Assembly (NCBI GenBank): GCA_028709605.1
Contig: JAQVWR010000008.1
Span: 1 to 58,142, forward strand
Length of the DNA stretch: 58,142 bases
Reading direction: 5' to 3'
DNA from: Proteiniphilum sp.
Lineage (GTDB): Bacteria > Bacteroidota > Bacteroidia > Bacteroidales > Dysgonomonadaceae
Shown one piece after another: positions 1 through 8,655 of this stretch. Position 1 is the stretch's first letter. Every line of letters starts with the position of its first letter. The notes under the pieces were generated by a model. The model saw nothing but the letters and a program-made list of their open reading frames with translations, was not told where the DNA came from and did no database searches. The position numbers and the translations under genes were made by a program.

Positions 1-842
1 AAAGCAGCATCGTTGAGGTAGTCGTAGCTCTCCTGCACCCCTTCAAACGGAGTGCCTGTATATCTTTCCACTTCTACGATCATATATTTGGTTCCTGCTT
101 TCTCCGCATTGTTGAAGATGCCCTCAAAATCAACCTTACCGCTCTTGCCCAGCTCCAGTTCGTCCTTGATATGCAGCAGTTCGAAGCGGCCGGGATAATT
201 GTTGAAATAATCAACCGGGTTCTTACCGCCTTCACCTACCCAATATACATCCATCTCAAAGAACACCTTGGAGGGATCGGTATGGTGCAGCAGATAATCG
301 TACATCAGCTCACCCTCCACTTCGGTAAACTCGAAGTTGTGGTTGTGATAACCAAACCGGATGCCGGCAGCGTTACACTTCTCGCCGATCTGGTTGAAGT
401 AATCACAATATGCCTGCAGGTCGGCCCGTGTCTTGGGGGTCGGAATCCAGGGCACGACCAGATACTTCATACCGGCATCTTTATGTGCCTGAATAGCGGT
501 GTCCCACCAGGCCCATGTCTCCTCCCAGTTGGTGTCGGCAGCAGGTTCAGCCAACGGCTTGCCCGCATGTGAAGAGAGCACCTCCATGCCCGCAGCCTTA
601 ATCGATTTCTGAAAGTCCGCCGGAGCCATTCCGTAGAACTGACCGTCATTATAGCCCGCAGCTTCCACGCCGGTATACCCCATTTCAGCCACTTTTGCGA
701 TGGTGCCTGCGTAGTCCGCTTTGATGTCATCGCGTACGGAGTAGAGCTGCAGGTAGATATTTTTTTTCTTCCCTTCTGTACAGGCGGAGAAGAGGAAAAG
801 TACGCTCATCAGCGCTACCAGTAAGAATAATTTTTTTTTCAT
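1..842 (-). CDS. sugar phosphate isomerase/epimerase-like lipoprotein (partial)
   Basis: Incomplete: the 3' end lies beyond the left edge, so about 280 residues are visible. The ATG at 842 opens a lipoprotein signal (charged MKKK, hydrophobic stretch, lipobox FSAC with Cys21), so the product is expected in a membrane of the cell envelope. The mature part reads as an AP-endonuclease-2/xylose-isomerase-like TIM barrel: IYLQLYSVRDDI near the start, GYHNHNFEF with paired histidines, FFEMDVYW and LLHIKDEL further on. These motifs supply metal ligands in the family. It is third in an operon after an oxidoreductase and a DUF1080 protein, which suggests lyase or epimerase action on oxidised sugars. 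The exact substrate cannot be read from sequence. Confidence 0.85.
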   Translation of the reverse strand, partial: MKKKLFLLVALMSVLFLFSACTEGKKKNIYLQLYSVRDDIKADYAGTIAKVAEMGYTGVEAAGYNDGQFYGMAPADFQKSIKAAGMEVLSSHAGKPLAEPAADTNWEETWAWWDTAIQAHKDAGMKYLVVPWIPTPKTRADLQAYCDYFNQIGEKCNAAGIRFGYHNHNFEFTEVEGELMYDYLLHHTDPSKVFFEMDVYWVGEGGKNPVDYFNNYPGRFELLHIKDELELGKSGKVDFEGIFNNAEKAGTKYMIVEVERYTGTPFEGVQESYDYLNDAA

Positions 843-906
843 TGTCTTGACTTTTTAAAACAAATCATTCAGCCCGAAGGCTGAATGATTTTCCTGTTGT
901 TACTGA

Positions 907-1686
907 TTAATCCAATACTTTCAGTTTGATGTTTCTGAACCATACATCATCTCCGTGATCCTGCAGTCCGATGTATCCTTCCTGGTTTTCACCGCCTGCA
1001 TTGAGGAAATCGGGCCAGTTTTTGAATTTGCTGTGGGCCACCATCTCTTTCCATGCATCGGTCCAAAGGTGATATTCAACCACATTTTCACCATTCTGTG
1101 AATGAACCACCGTACCTTTGTATACCATGATGCTGCCGGTGTTCCATTCCCCTGCGGGTTTCGCATTTTGCGGAACAGCGGGAACCAGGTCATAGAGCGA
1201 AGCCGACTGGCGGTTGCCGTCTTTTCCCAGCTTGGCATCGGGATGGCGTTCGTTGTCGAGGATCTGGTACTCGGGGGATGATTCATAGATCGGCTTGCCT
1301 GCTACTTCCTGTCCGAGATAGAAGACACCGCTGTTCGCTCCTTCCGAGACTTTCCACTCGAAGGTGAGCTCGAAATTCTTGAATTTCTGATCATAGATGA
1401 TGTCACCACCATCTTTGGCTCCCGCTTCACCCATCCCCGATCCGTTGATCTTGATGGCACCATCCTCGATGGTCCAAGCTGTTGGCATGTCGGTACGGTT
1501 ATACCCTCTCCAGCCGGTAAAATCGGTTCCGTTGAAAAGGGTAAGCCATTCTTCCCCTATCACAGCAACAGCTACCGCATCTTCTGATGCATCCGCTGTG
1601 GCTGATTGTTTTTTTGAATTACTACATGACATAAAAATTACTCCTGATAAGATGAGTAAAGTAAACAGATAAAAAACATTTTTCAT
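907..1686 (-). CDS. DUF1080 (3-keto-disaccharide hydrolase-like) lipoprotein
   Basis: 259 residues from the ATG at 1686. A longer frame upstream exists but lacks a signal peptide, whereas this start gives MKNVFYLF then a lipobox ending in Cys21. The body has typical DUF1080 (concanavalin-like beta-sandwich) features: WLTLFNGTDFTGWRGY at the start, FELTFEWKVSEGANSGVFY, SPEYQILDNERHPD, GEWNTGSIMVYKG and GYIGLQDHGDDVWFRNIKL at the end. Members of this family have been linked to cleavage of 3-keto-glycosides. It lies 28 bp after the Gfo/Idh/MocA gene and 64 bp before the isomerase-like gene, so the three are probably co-transcribed and act together outside the cytoplasm. Enzyme activity is inferred from the family. 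Confidence 0.88.
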   Translation of the reverse strand: MKNVFYLFTLLILSGVIFMSCSNSKKQSATADASEDAVAVAVIGEEWLTLFNGTDFTGWRGYNRTDMPTAWTIEDGAIKINGSGMGEAGAKDGGDIIYDQKFKNFELTFEWKVSEGANSGVFYLGQEVAGKPIYESSPEYQILDNERHPDAKLGKDGNRQSASLYDLVPAVPQNAKPAGEWNTGSIMVYKGTVVHSQNGENVVEYHLWTDAWKEMVAHSKFKNWPDFLNAGGENQEGYIGLQDHGDDVWFRNIKLKVLD

Positions 1687-1714
1687 AACTATTTTTCTTT
1701 TGATAAATAAACAA

Positions 1715-3184
1715 TTACGGCATAGCAGGCAGAACCCAGCCATTTTGGTACGTATGCCTGATGAGCTCGTTGGCGTATGCCACCGCGTTGACCGGATCGG
1801 TCTTGGTCTGATTGAACGTGGGATGACCGTCGGTAATCTTAAATCCGTCCTCAATGATGGTTTGGATGGTTGCATCGGCGGGGATATTGGTGAACTCCAT
1901 CTTCTCTCCGTCCCAGTGCAGTTCCTGGTTGAGCGATTGCAGACGCACGGCCAGCACACCCATTACGACAATTTCATTGAACGGCCCTGCTTCCGAGAAG
2001 GGAGAAGCTGTCTCAACACGGTTTGTGGGACTTTCTTTGCAGGCACGTACCCAGTCCATCTCGTGCGACAGCGTCACTTCACGCTGCGTCTTCGGTGAGT
2101 TGGGATTGCGTCCGGATACCAGCCAGGGGTTCACCCCGTAACAACCGCAGATCAGGGTGTCTTTCGTACCGTGGAAGATGACGCCGCCACCATGATCGTT
2201 CAGGTTTTTTCCTGCAGGAACACCTTCGGGACGCGTGGGTTGCAGACCGCCGTCGTACCAGTACACTTCCACTTCGGGCATGGCCACCTTCGGCATATTG
2301 TCGCGGGCAGGGAAGACATACTTCACCATCTGTGCATTGGGGGCACAGTCGGTCAGCAGCATGGTAGAGGATCCCTGCACCTTGGTAGGATAACCCAGGT
2401 TCAATCCTTTGAATACCGGGTGGAGAATATGACAGGCCATATCGCCGAGGGCACCGGTGCCGAAATCCCACCAGCCGCGCCAGTTCCAGGGATGATAGAT
2501 CTCATTGAACGGACGTTTCTTGGCCGGCCCGATAAAGAGATCCCAATCGAGGGTTTTGGGCACCTTGTGTACCTCCTTGGGTATCATCAGTCCCTGCGGC
2601 CAGATGGGACGGTCGGTGAAGGCCTCTACTTTCGTTACCTCGCCAATCTGTCCGTCGTAGATCCAGTCAACCACCTGGCGAACGCCGGCTCCGGATGATC
2701 CCTGGTTACCCATACTGGTAGCTACTTTGTGTTTCTTAGCCAGTTTGGTCAGCAAACGAGATTCATACACACTGTGTGTCAAGGGTTTTTGTACGTAGAC
2801 ATGTTTGCCCATGGTTATGGCGTCGGCGGCAATGAGCGCGTGGGTATGATCGGCGGTGGCAACTACCACGGCATCGATGGACTTACCCAGTTCATCGTAC
2901 ATTTTACGATAGTCTATGTACTTCTTTGCATGAGGGAAATGGTCGAATACCTGTTTGCTGTACTTCCAGTCCACGTCGCAAAGAGCTACAATGTTCTGGC
3001 TTTCCAGGTTTTTCAGGTTTGCAAAACCCATTCCGCCAATACCCACACCGGCGATGTTCAACTTATCGCTCGGCGACATATGACCCATACTTTTTCCCAG
3101 CACGGAGGAGGGCACGATGGTCAATCCGGCAGCAGCAATGGCTCCCGTTTCCAGAAATTTTCTTCTTGAAATTTTTGATGACAT
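1715..3184 (-). CDS. Tat-exported Gfo/Idh/MocA family oxidoreductase
   Basis: 489 residues. The N-terminus carries a twin-arginine signal (SRRKFLETG followed by an Ala/Gly-rich stretch), so the protein is probably exported folded with its NAD(P) cofactor. A Rossmann motif GVGIGGMG lies near residue 46, then VVVATADHTHALIA and the family-typical VQKPLTHS in place of EKP. The long C-terminal alpha/beta domain contains YHPWNWRGWWDFGTGALGD, found in secreted Bacteroidota members. It would oxidise or reduce a sugar hydroxyl, likely at C3 given the DUF1080 and isomerase-like neighbours. First gene of the operon, with a good Bacteroidota promoter 56-87 bp upstream. Substrate is unknown. Confidence 0.9.
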   Translation of the reverse strand: MSSKISRRKFLETGAIAAAGLTIVPSSVLGKSMGHMSPSDKLNIAGVGIGGMGFANLKNLESQNIVALCDVDWKYSKQVFDHFPHAKKYIDYRKMYDELGKSIDAVVVATADHTHALIAADAITMGKHVYVQKPLTHSVYESRLLTKLAKKHKVATSMGNQGSSGAGVRQVVDWIYDGQIGEVTKVEAFTDRPIWPQGLMIPKEVHKVPKTLDWDLFIGPAKKRPFNEIYHPWNWRGWWDFGTGALGDMACHILHPVFKGLNLGYPTKVQGSSTMLLTDCAPNAQMVKYVFPARDNMPKVAMPEVEVYWYDGGLQPTRPEGVPAGKNLNDHGGGVIFHGTKDTLICGCYGVNPWLVSGRNPNSPKTQREVTLSHEMDWVRACKESPTNRVETASPFSEAGPFNEIVVMGVLAVRLQSLNQELHWDGEKMEFTNIPADATIQTIIEDGFKITDGHPTFNQTKTDPVNAVAYANELIRHTYQNGWVLPAMP

Positions 3185-3239
3185 AATTTTTCTGTTGATA
3201 TGAAATTAAATTATCAGGTAAAAGCTCAATAATCAAGCA

Positions 3240-3271
3240 CAAATCTACAACTAAGCCGTAAATATACCAAA
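3240..3271 (-). promoter_or_regulatory. promoter of the keto-glycoside-type operon
   Basis: On the minus strand TTTG (3268-3271), a 20-bp spacer and TAGATTTG (3240-3247) match the Bacteroidota vegetative consensus TTTG-N19/20-TAnnTTTG. It sits 56 bp upstream of the oxidoreductase start. Confidence 0.65.
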
Positions 3272-3437
3272 ATTTATGGTTTTCGCACCCATTTCTTCTG
3301 ATCGATTGTATAAAAATGGTAAAAAAACAGTTTCCGTCACTCATTTTTGATCTTGAAACAGCCGGCCGTTGGCCCGGTTTTTTGATTCGGAGCGATCCTG
3401 ACATCGGTGCAACATTGTCACACTTATTTGAAAAAAA

Positions 3438-3469
3438 TTCGTCATAACGATATTTTTACGCTAATTTTG
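3438..3469 (+). promoter_or_regulatory. promoter of the acyl-CoA ligase
   Basis: TTCG (3438-3441), 20 bp, then TAATTTTG (3462-3469): one mismatch in the -33 box and a perfect -7 box of the Bacteroidota consensus. It lies 91 bp before the ATG at 3561, leaving a leader of roughly 85 nt. Confidence 0.6.
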
Positions 3470-3560
3470 CACTCAATGAGGACAAACAAACCGTTCGCCC
3501 GCATGTTTAATAGATGAACCTGCGGCAATGGAACAATAAAAGACAATATAGATACAGCAA

Positions 3561-5219
3561 ATGAACCCAAACACATTTTTAGGTCTGATCGAACAGGGCG
3601 TACGCAACCACTGGGAACTGCCTGCGATGACCGATTATCAGGGAAAGACTTACCTGTACAAAGATTTTGCACGGGAGATTGACCGGCTACACGACTATTT
3701 CAGGGCAGCCGGAGTAGAAAGGGGTGACAAGATCTCTCTGTGTGGAAAGAACTCAGCCCGCTGGGCGATCACATTCTTTGCTACCCTCTCCTATGGTGCT
3801 GTTGCCGTAAACATTCTACACGAGTTTGATAAGGAAAGCGTTCGCTTTATCGTGGATCATTCCGATTCAAAGCTCCTCTTCACGGATGAAAGCATCTGGA
3901 ACGACCTTGACCGCGAGCACCTGCCCCAGGTGGAGTCGGTCTTTTCGCTCGACAGCTTCTCGCTGCTGACTACTACCCGCGCCGAACTACAACGTTTTGC
4001 TTCGGAGGCGGACAGCTATTTTGACAAGAAATATGCCAAAGGGTTCTTTGTGAATGACCTCTCCTTCCGTACCGACAAGCCGGAGGAGCTGGCAGTCATC
4101 AATTATACCTCCGGCACCACCAGCAACTCCAAGGGAGTGATGATCCCTTATCGTAGTCTCTGGTCCAACACCCAATTTGCAAACGACAACCTGGAGTTTA
4201 TCCATGCGGGAGATCACATCGTCTGTATGCTGCCGATGGCACACACCTACGGGCTCGCTTTCGAGATCCTCAACTCCATTTCTATGGGTTGTCATATTCA
4301 TTTTCTGGGCAAGACACCTTCACCGAAAGTGCTGCTCGAGATCTTTGCCAGGGTGAAGCCTAAGCTGGTACTGGCGGTGCCGCTCATCATTGAAAAAATC
4401 GTCCACAAGAGTGTATTACCCAAGCTGCAAAAAGGGGCTGCAAAGGTACTCTCAGGTATTCCTTTACTCAACGCCTTTGTCTTCAGCAAAGTGCGCAAGT
4501 CGATGATCGAAGCCTTCGGCGGCAATCTCGTCGAGGTCGTGATTGGCGGGGCGTCCATCAACCCGGATGTAGAGAAGTTCCTGCGGAAGGTACGGTTTCC
4601 CTATACCGTGGGGTATGGTATGACCGAATGCGGACCGCTGATCTCCTATGCCTACTGGACCGCATTTAAAGAACACTCCTGTGGCAGGGCCGTCGACCGA
4701 ATGCAGGTGCGCATCGACTCCGATAACCCGCAGCAGGCTGTGGGTGAGATACAAGTCAAAGGAGCCAATGTAATGCTGGGCTATTACAAAAATGAGGAGA
4801 CCACCCGGTATACCTTTACCGAAGATGGATGGCTGAAGACCGGCGACCTGGGAGTGATGGACAGCGACGGATTTATCTTTATCCGGGGCAGGGACAAGAA
4901 CATGATCCTGGGTTCCTCGGGACAGAACATCTATCCGGAGGAGATCGAGGAGAAGATCAACGGGTCTCCCTTTGTGAATGAGTCGCTAGCCATTGAGGAG
5001 AACAATAAGATCGTGGCGCTGATCGTACCCGACTTTGAGGTGCTCAAAGAGTACGGCATCGGCGGCGAACAGATAAACAGCTTCTTCCGGAACCTGATCA
5101 GTGAGATCAATGTCAAGTTACCCGGATACAGCAGGATCGCCTCGTTCAGGATCCGGGAGGAGGAGTTTGAGAAGACCCCCAAGCACAGCATCAAACGGTT
5201 CAAATACCAGCAGCAATAG
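3561..5219 (+). CDS. AMP-dependent acyl-CoA synthetase/ligase
   Basis: 552 residues, an ANL-superfamily adenylating enzyme that activates a carboxylic acid with ATP and joins it to CoA, most likely a long- or medium-chain fatty acid. Visible motifs are the P-loop-like YTSGTTSNSKG near residue 181, GYGMTECGP near 350, GWLKTGDLG near 425 and the hinge IRGRDKNMILGSSGQNIYPEEIE just after. The end, EKTPKHSIKRFKY, holds the lysines expected for the adenylation half-reaction. No signal peptide, so cytoplasmic. It stands alone between its own promoter and a strong terminator, convergent with carB. Substrate chain length cannot be judged. Confidence 0.9.
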   Translation: MNPNTFLGLIEQGVRNHWELPAMTDYQGKTYLYKDFAREIDRLHDYFRAAGVERGDKISLCGKNSARWAITFFATLSYGAVAVNILHEFDKESVRFIVDHSDSKLLFTDESIWNDLDREHLPQVESVFSLDSFSLLTTTRAELQRFASEADSYFDKKYAKGFFVNDLSFRTDKPEELAVINYTSGTTSNSKGVMIPYRSLWSNTQFANDNLEFIHAGDHIVCMLPMAHTYGLAFEILNSISMGCHIHFLGKTPSPKVLLEIFARVKPKLVLAVPLIIEKIVHKSVLPKLQKGAAKVLSGIPLLNAFVFSKVRKSMIEAFGGNLVEVVIGGASINPDVEKFLRKVRFPYTVGYGMTECGPLISYAYWTAFKEHSCGRAVDRMQVRIDSDNPQQAVGEIQVKGANVMLGYYKNEETTRYTFTEDGWLKTGDLGVMDSDGFIFIRGRDKNMILGSSGQNIYPEEIEEKINGSPFVNESLAIEENNKIVALIVPDFEVLKEYGIGGEQINSFFRNLISEINVKLPGYSRIASFRIREEEFEKTPKHSIKRFKYQQQ

Positions 5220-5238
5220 AGATCTCTTGCACCCCCTA

Positions 5239-5277
5239 ACGAAAGAAGTCTGAGCACATTGCTCAGACTTCTTTCGT
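5239..5277. terminator. perfect 18-bp hairpin between convergent genes
   Basis: Positions 5239-5256 pair perfectly with 5260-5277 around the 3-nt loop CAT. The hairpin is centred between the stop of the acyl-CoA ligase (5219) and the stop of carB (5348). The uridine tract is weak on both strands, but the stem length and the convergent position favour a bidirectional terminator. Confidence 0.75.
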
Positions 5278-5347
5278 ATCCTCTTTTGTGAAAAGGATGC
5301 TTCGGTCTTCTTTCCAAAGGGGTCGCGACGATCCCTCTGGATGCGAA

Positions 5348-8300
5348 TCAATACTCGTTCCAGCTTTTGATCTCGATATCCTTCAGATCCATCTTGCAGA
5401 ACGCGGTGATAAATGCACTGGCCAGTCGTGCGTTGGTGATCAACGGGATGTTGTGGTCCACCGCGCCGCGGCGGATGATATAGCCGTTGGTCAGCTCCCT
5501 GCGTGTCACATCCTTCGGGATGTTGATGATCAGGTCGAACTGCTTCTCGGCGATCATCTGTTGGATGTTGTTCTCCCCGTCCTCATCGGGCCAGTTCACG
5601 TCGGTGGCGGCGATGCCGTTCTCTTCGAGGAACTTTTGTGTACCGTGGCTGGCATAAAGGGTATATCTTTTCTCCCCCAGCAGCTTGCATGCTTCCAGCA
5701 GGTCCACCTTCGATTTTGTCTCACCCGAGGAGATCAGGATCCCTTTTTGCGGAATCTTATACCCCACGGAGAGCATCGATTTGAGGATGGCATCGTGAAA
5801 ATCCTCCCCGATGCAACCCACCTCACCGGTGGAAGACATATCCACACCCAGTACCGGATCGGTGTTCTGCAAGCGGGAGAAAGAAAACTGCGACGCCTTC
5901 ACGCCGATATAGTCCAAGTCGAATGCTGAACTGTGCGGTTTATGGAAGGGTGCATTGAGCATGATACGGGTGGCCGTCTCAATAAAGTTCTGCTTCAGCA
6001 CCTTCGAGACAAACGGAAAGGAGCGTGAGGCGCGCAGGTTGCATTCGATCACCTTGATCTCGTTGTTCTTAGCCAGGTACTGTATGTTGAACGGTCCACT
6101 GATGTTCAGCTCCCGCGCAATCTGCCGGGAGATCTTCTTCACGCGGCGCATGGTCTCGAAATAGAGCTTCTGCGCAGGAAAGACCAGCGTGGCATCACCC
6201 GAATGAACCCCTGCAAATTCCACATGCTCGGAGATGGCATACTCCACCACCTCCCCCTCACGGGCTACTGCGTCGAACTCAATCTCCTTGGCGTTCTGCA
6301 GAAAGGAGGAGACCACCACCGGGTACTCCCTGGAGACATTGACCGCCATCTGCAGGAAGGTATGCATCTGCTCCCTGTCGTAACAGACGTTCATGGCAGC
6401 ACCGGAGAGTACATAGGATGGACGGATCAGCACCGGGAAGCCCACTTCATCCACAAAAGAGTCGATCTCATCGAAGCTGGTCAGCTCCTTCCAGCGTGGC
6501 TGGTCGATCTTCAGCTCGTCGAGCATGGCGGAGAACTTGTGCCGGTTTTCCGCACGATCGATCGATAGCGGGGAGGTCCCCAGAATGGGTACCTGCTGAC
6601 GGTGCAACTTCATCGCCAGGTTATTGGGGATCTGTCCTCCCATGGAGACGATCAGCCTTTTGGGCGATTCGATGTCGATCACATCCAGCACCCTTTCGAA
6701 GGTCAGCTCATCAAAGTAGAGCCGATCGCACATGTCGTAGTCGGTTGACACCGTTTCGGGGTTGTAGTTGATCATCACCGACTGGTACCCCAAATCGCGT
6801 GCAGTTTGTACCGCGTTCACCGAGCACCAGTCAAACTCCACGGAGGAACCGATGCGGTAAGCGCCCGAACCCAACACGATCACGGTCTCCTTCTCTTCCT
6901 GGTGTGGCTTGTAGGCACTGGCCGATCCATAGGTGAAGTAGAGGTAGTTGGTCTTATCCGGATGCTCCGAAGCCACGGTATTGATGCGGCGTACCACCGG
7001 CAGCACCTGCAGGCGCTTGCGATGGTTACGCACCCGGATCTGTTCGTTCTCCACGGTTCCCTGCGGCTCCTCCACAAAACGGGCGATCTGGAAGTCGGAG
7101 AAGCCGAGCCGCTTGGCTTCTTGTAACACTTCTGCAGGAAGTTCTTCTATCTTGTTGTAGGAGGAGAGCACCTTCGAGTAGTTGTGGATATTCTCCAGCT
7201 TCTCCAGGAACCAGCGGTCGATCTTGGTCAACTCCTCAATCTGTGTTACCGTATAGCCTTTCTCAAAGGCATCGGCGATGGCGAAGATGCGCAGGTCGGT
7301 TGGTCGCGAAAGCGACTCCTCCACATTGTCGAAGGTCATCTCCCGGTTTCCCACGAAGCCGTGCATCCCCTGCCCGATCATGCGCAGCCCCTTCTGGATG
7401 ATCTCCTCGAACGACTGGCCGATAGACATGATCTCCCCCACCGACTTCATGCTGGAGCCGATCTCATGGCTCACCCCATAAAACTTGTTCAGGTCCCATC
7501 GGGGGATCTTCACGATCAGATAATCCACCTTCGGTGCCACGTAGGCTGAGTTGGCGGTACCCTGCTCCCCGATCTGGTCGAGGGAGTAGCCCAGCGCCAG
7601 CTTGGTGGCCACGAACGCCAGCGGATAGCCTGATGCCTTAGACGCCAGTGCCGAGGAGCGGCTCAGGCGGGCATTGATCTCGATGATGCGGTAGTCGTTG
7701 GTCTCCGCGTTGAACGCATACTGTATATTGCACTCTCCCACGATACCGATATGTCGTACCGTACGGCGCGCAATATCTTCCAGCAGTTCAATCTGTTCTT
7801 TTGCCAGTGTGATGATCGGTGCCACCACGATGCTCTCGCCGGTATGGATGCCCAGTGGGTCGAAGTTCTCCATCGGCACCACCGTGAAGCAGTGATCATT
7901 CTTGTCGCGGATCACCTCAAACTCGATCTCCTTCCACCCTTTCAGGCTCTCTTCCACCAGAATCTGACTGGAGAAGGAGAGAGCGCTTTTGCAGAGTTCC
8001 ACAAACTCCTCCTCGTTGTTGCAGATGCCTGATCCCTGTCCCCCCAGGGCGTAGGCAGAGCGAACCATAATGGGAAAACCAATCTCATGAGCTGCTTTCA
8101 GGGCATCCTCCAGGCTCTCCACCGCATGCGATACCGGTGTTTTCACTGCAATCTCATCCAACTTCTTCACGAAGAGATCCCGGTCTTCCGTGATCATAAT
8201 CGCTTCCACGGTGGTGCCCAGCACCCTCACCCCGTGTTTTTCCAATATGCCGCTCCGGTAGAGCTCCGTGCCGCAGTTGAGAGCCGTCTGGCCGCCAAAG

Positions 8301-8560
8301 GCGAGCAGGATGCCGTCGGGTTTTTCTTTTTGAATTACCTTCTCCACAAAATAAGGAGTGATCGGCAGAAAATAGACAGTGTCGGCTACCCCTTCGGAGG
8401 TCTGTATGGTAGCGATGTTGGGGTTGATCAACACCGTCTTAATACCTTCCTCGCGCATCGCCTTGAGAGCTTGCGAGCCAGAGTAGTCAAACTCACCGGC
8501 TTGTCCGATCTTCAGGGCGCCGGAACCCAGTAAAACAACTTTCTTGATTGATTGGTCCAT
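5348..8560 (-). CDS. carB: carbamoyl-phosphate synthase large chain, second copy
   Basis: 1070 residues, full length. Two ATP-grasp halves and a C-terminal MGS-like allosteric domain are present. The first half has LGSGALKIGQAGEFDYSG, FGGQTALNCGTEL, HTGESIVVAP and the metal-binding EINARLSRSSALASKASG. The second has RIGSSVEFDWCSVN, NYNPETVSTDYD, EHVEFAGVHSGDAT and ECNLRASRSFPFVSK. The MGS domain runs from GILISSGETKSKVD to the end. It should make carbamoyl phosphate from bicarbonate, ammonia channelled from CarA and two ATP, for pyrimidines and/or arginine. Third gene of carA-carB-carB, 95 bp after the other copy. Its start codon is flanked by CAAT repeats. Whether both copies pair with the single CarA is unknown. 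Confidence 0.95.
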   Translation of the reverse strand: MDQSIKKVVLLGSGALKIGQAGEFDYSGSQALKAMREEGIKTVLINPNIATIQTSEGVADTVYFLPITPYFVEKVIQKEKPDGILLAFGGQTALNCGTELYRSGILEKHGVRVLGTTVEAIMITEDRDLFVKKLDEIAVKTPVSHAVESLEDALKAAHEIGFPIMVRSAYALGGQGSGICNNEEEFVELCKSALSFSSQILVEESLKGWKEIEFEVIRDKNDHCFTVVPMENFDPLGIHTGESIVVAPIITLAKEQIELLEDIARRTVRHIGIVGECNIQYAFNAETNDYRIIEINARLSRSSALASKASGYPLAFVATKLALGYSLDQIGEQGTANSAYVAPKVDYLIVKIPRWDLNKFYGVSHEIGSSMKSVGEIMSIGQSFEEIIQKGLRMIGQGMHGFVGNREMTFDNVEESLSRPTDLRIFAIADAFEKGYTVTQIEELTKIDRWFLEKLENIHNYSKVLSSYNKIEELPAEVLQEAKRLGFSDFQIARFVEEPQGTVENEQIRVRNHRKRLQVLPVVRRINTVASEHPDKTNYLYFTYGSASAYKPHQEEKETVIVLGSGAYRIGSSVEFDWCSVNAVQTARDLGYQSVMINYNPETVSTDYDMCDRLYFDELTFERVLDVIDIESPKRLIVSMGGQIPNNLAMKLHRQQVPILGTSPLSIDRAENRHKFSAMLDELKIDQPRWKELTSFDEIDSFVDEVGFPVLIRPSYVLSGAAMNVCYDREQMHTFLQMAVNVSREYPVVVSSFLQNAKEIEFDAVAREGEVVEYAISEHVEFAGVHSGDATLVFPAQKLYFETMRRVKKISRQIARELNISGPFNIQYLAKNNEIKVIECNLRASRSFPFVSKVLKQNFIETATRIMLNAPFHKPHSSAFDLDYIGVKASQFSFSRLQNTDPVLGVDMSSTGEVGCIGEDFHDAILKSMLSVGYKIPQKGILISSGETKSKVDLLEACKLLGEKRYTLYASHGTQKFLEENGIAATDVNWPDEDGENNIQQMIAEKQFDLIINIPKDVTRRELTNGYIIRRGAVDHNIPLITNARLASAFITAFCKMDLKDIEIKSWNEY

Positions 8561-8561
8561 T

Positions 8562-8581
8562 ATTGATTGATTGATTGATTG
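8562..8581 (-). repeat. (CAAT)5 tetranucleotide repeat before the carB start codon
   Basis: On the mRNA strand five CAAT copies end two bases before the ATG at 8560, and the first codons contain two more (ATGGACCAATCAATCAAG). The repeat occupies the ribosome-binding position, which in Bacteroidota is usually A-rich rather than Shine-Dalgarno-like. Confidence 0.85.
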
Positions 8582-8655
8582 TTTTCTGATTTCTTATCAA
8601 TTTCTTTTTTCAATTTTCTCCTATTTCAAACTACTGACTGCTGATCGCTGACCGC

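Larger units (their letters stand above)
3185..3560. other. divergent intergenic region (376 bp)
   Basis: This gap separates the minus-strand sugar operon from the plus-strand acyl-CoA ligase. It holds one promoter-like element for each direction, listed separately. Between them the sequence is ordinary and no small gene, RNA gene or clear operator was seen. Confidence 0.6.
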
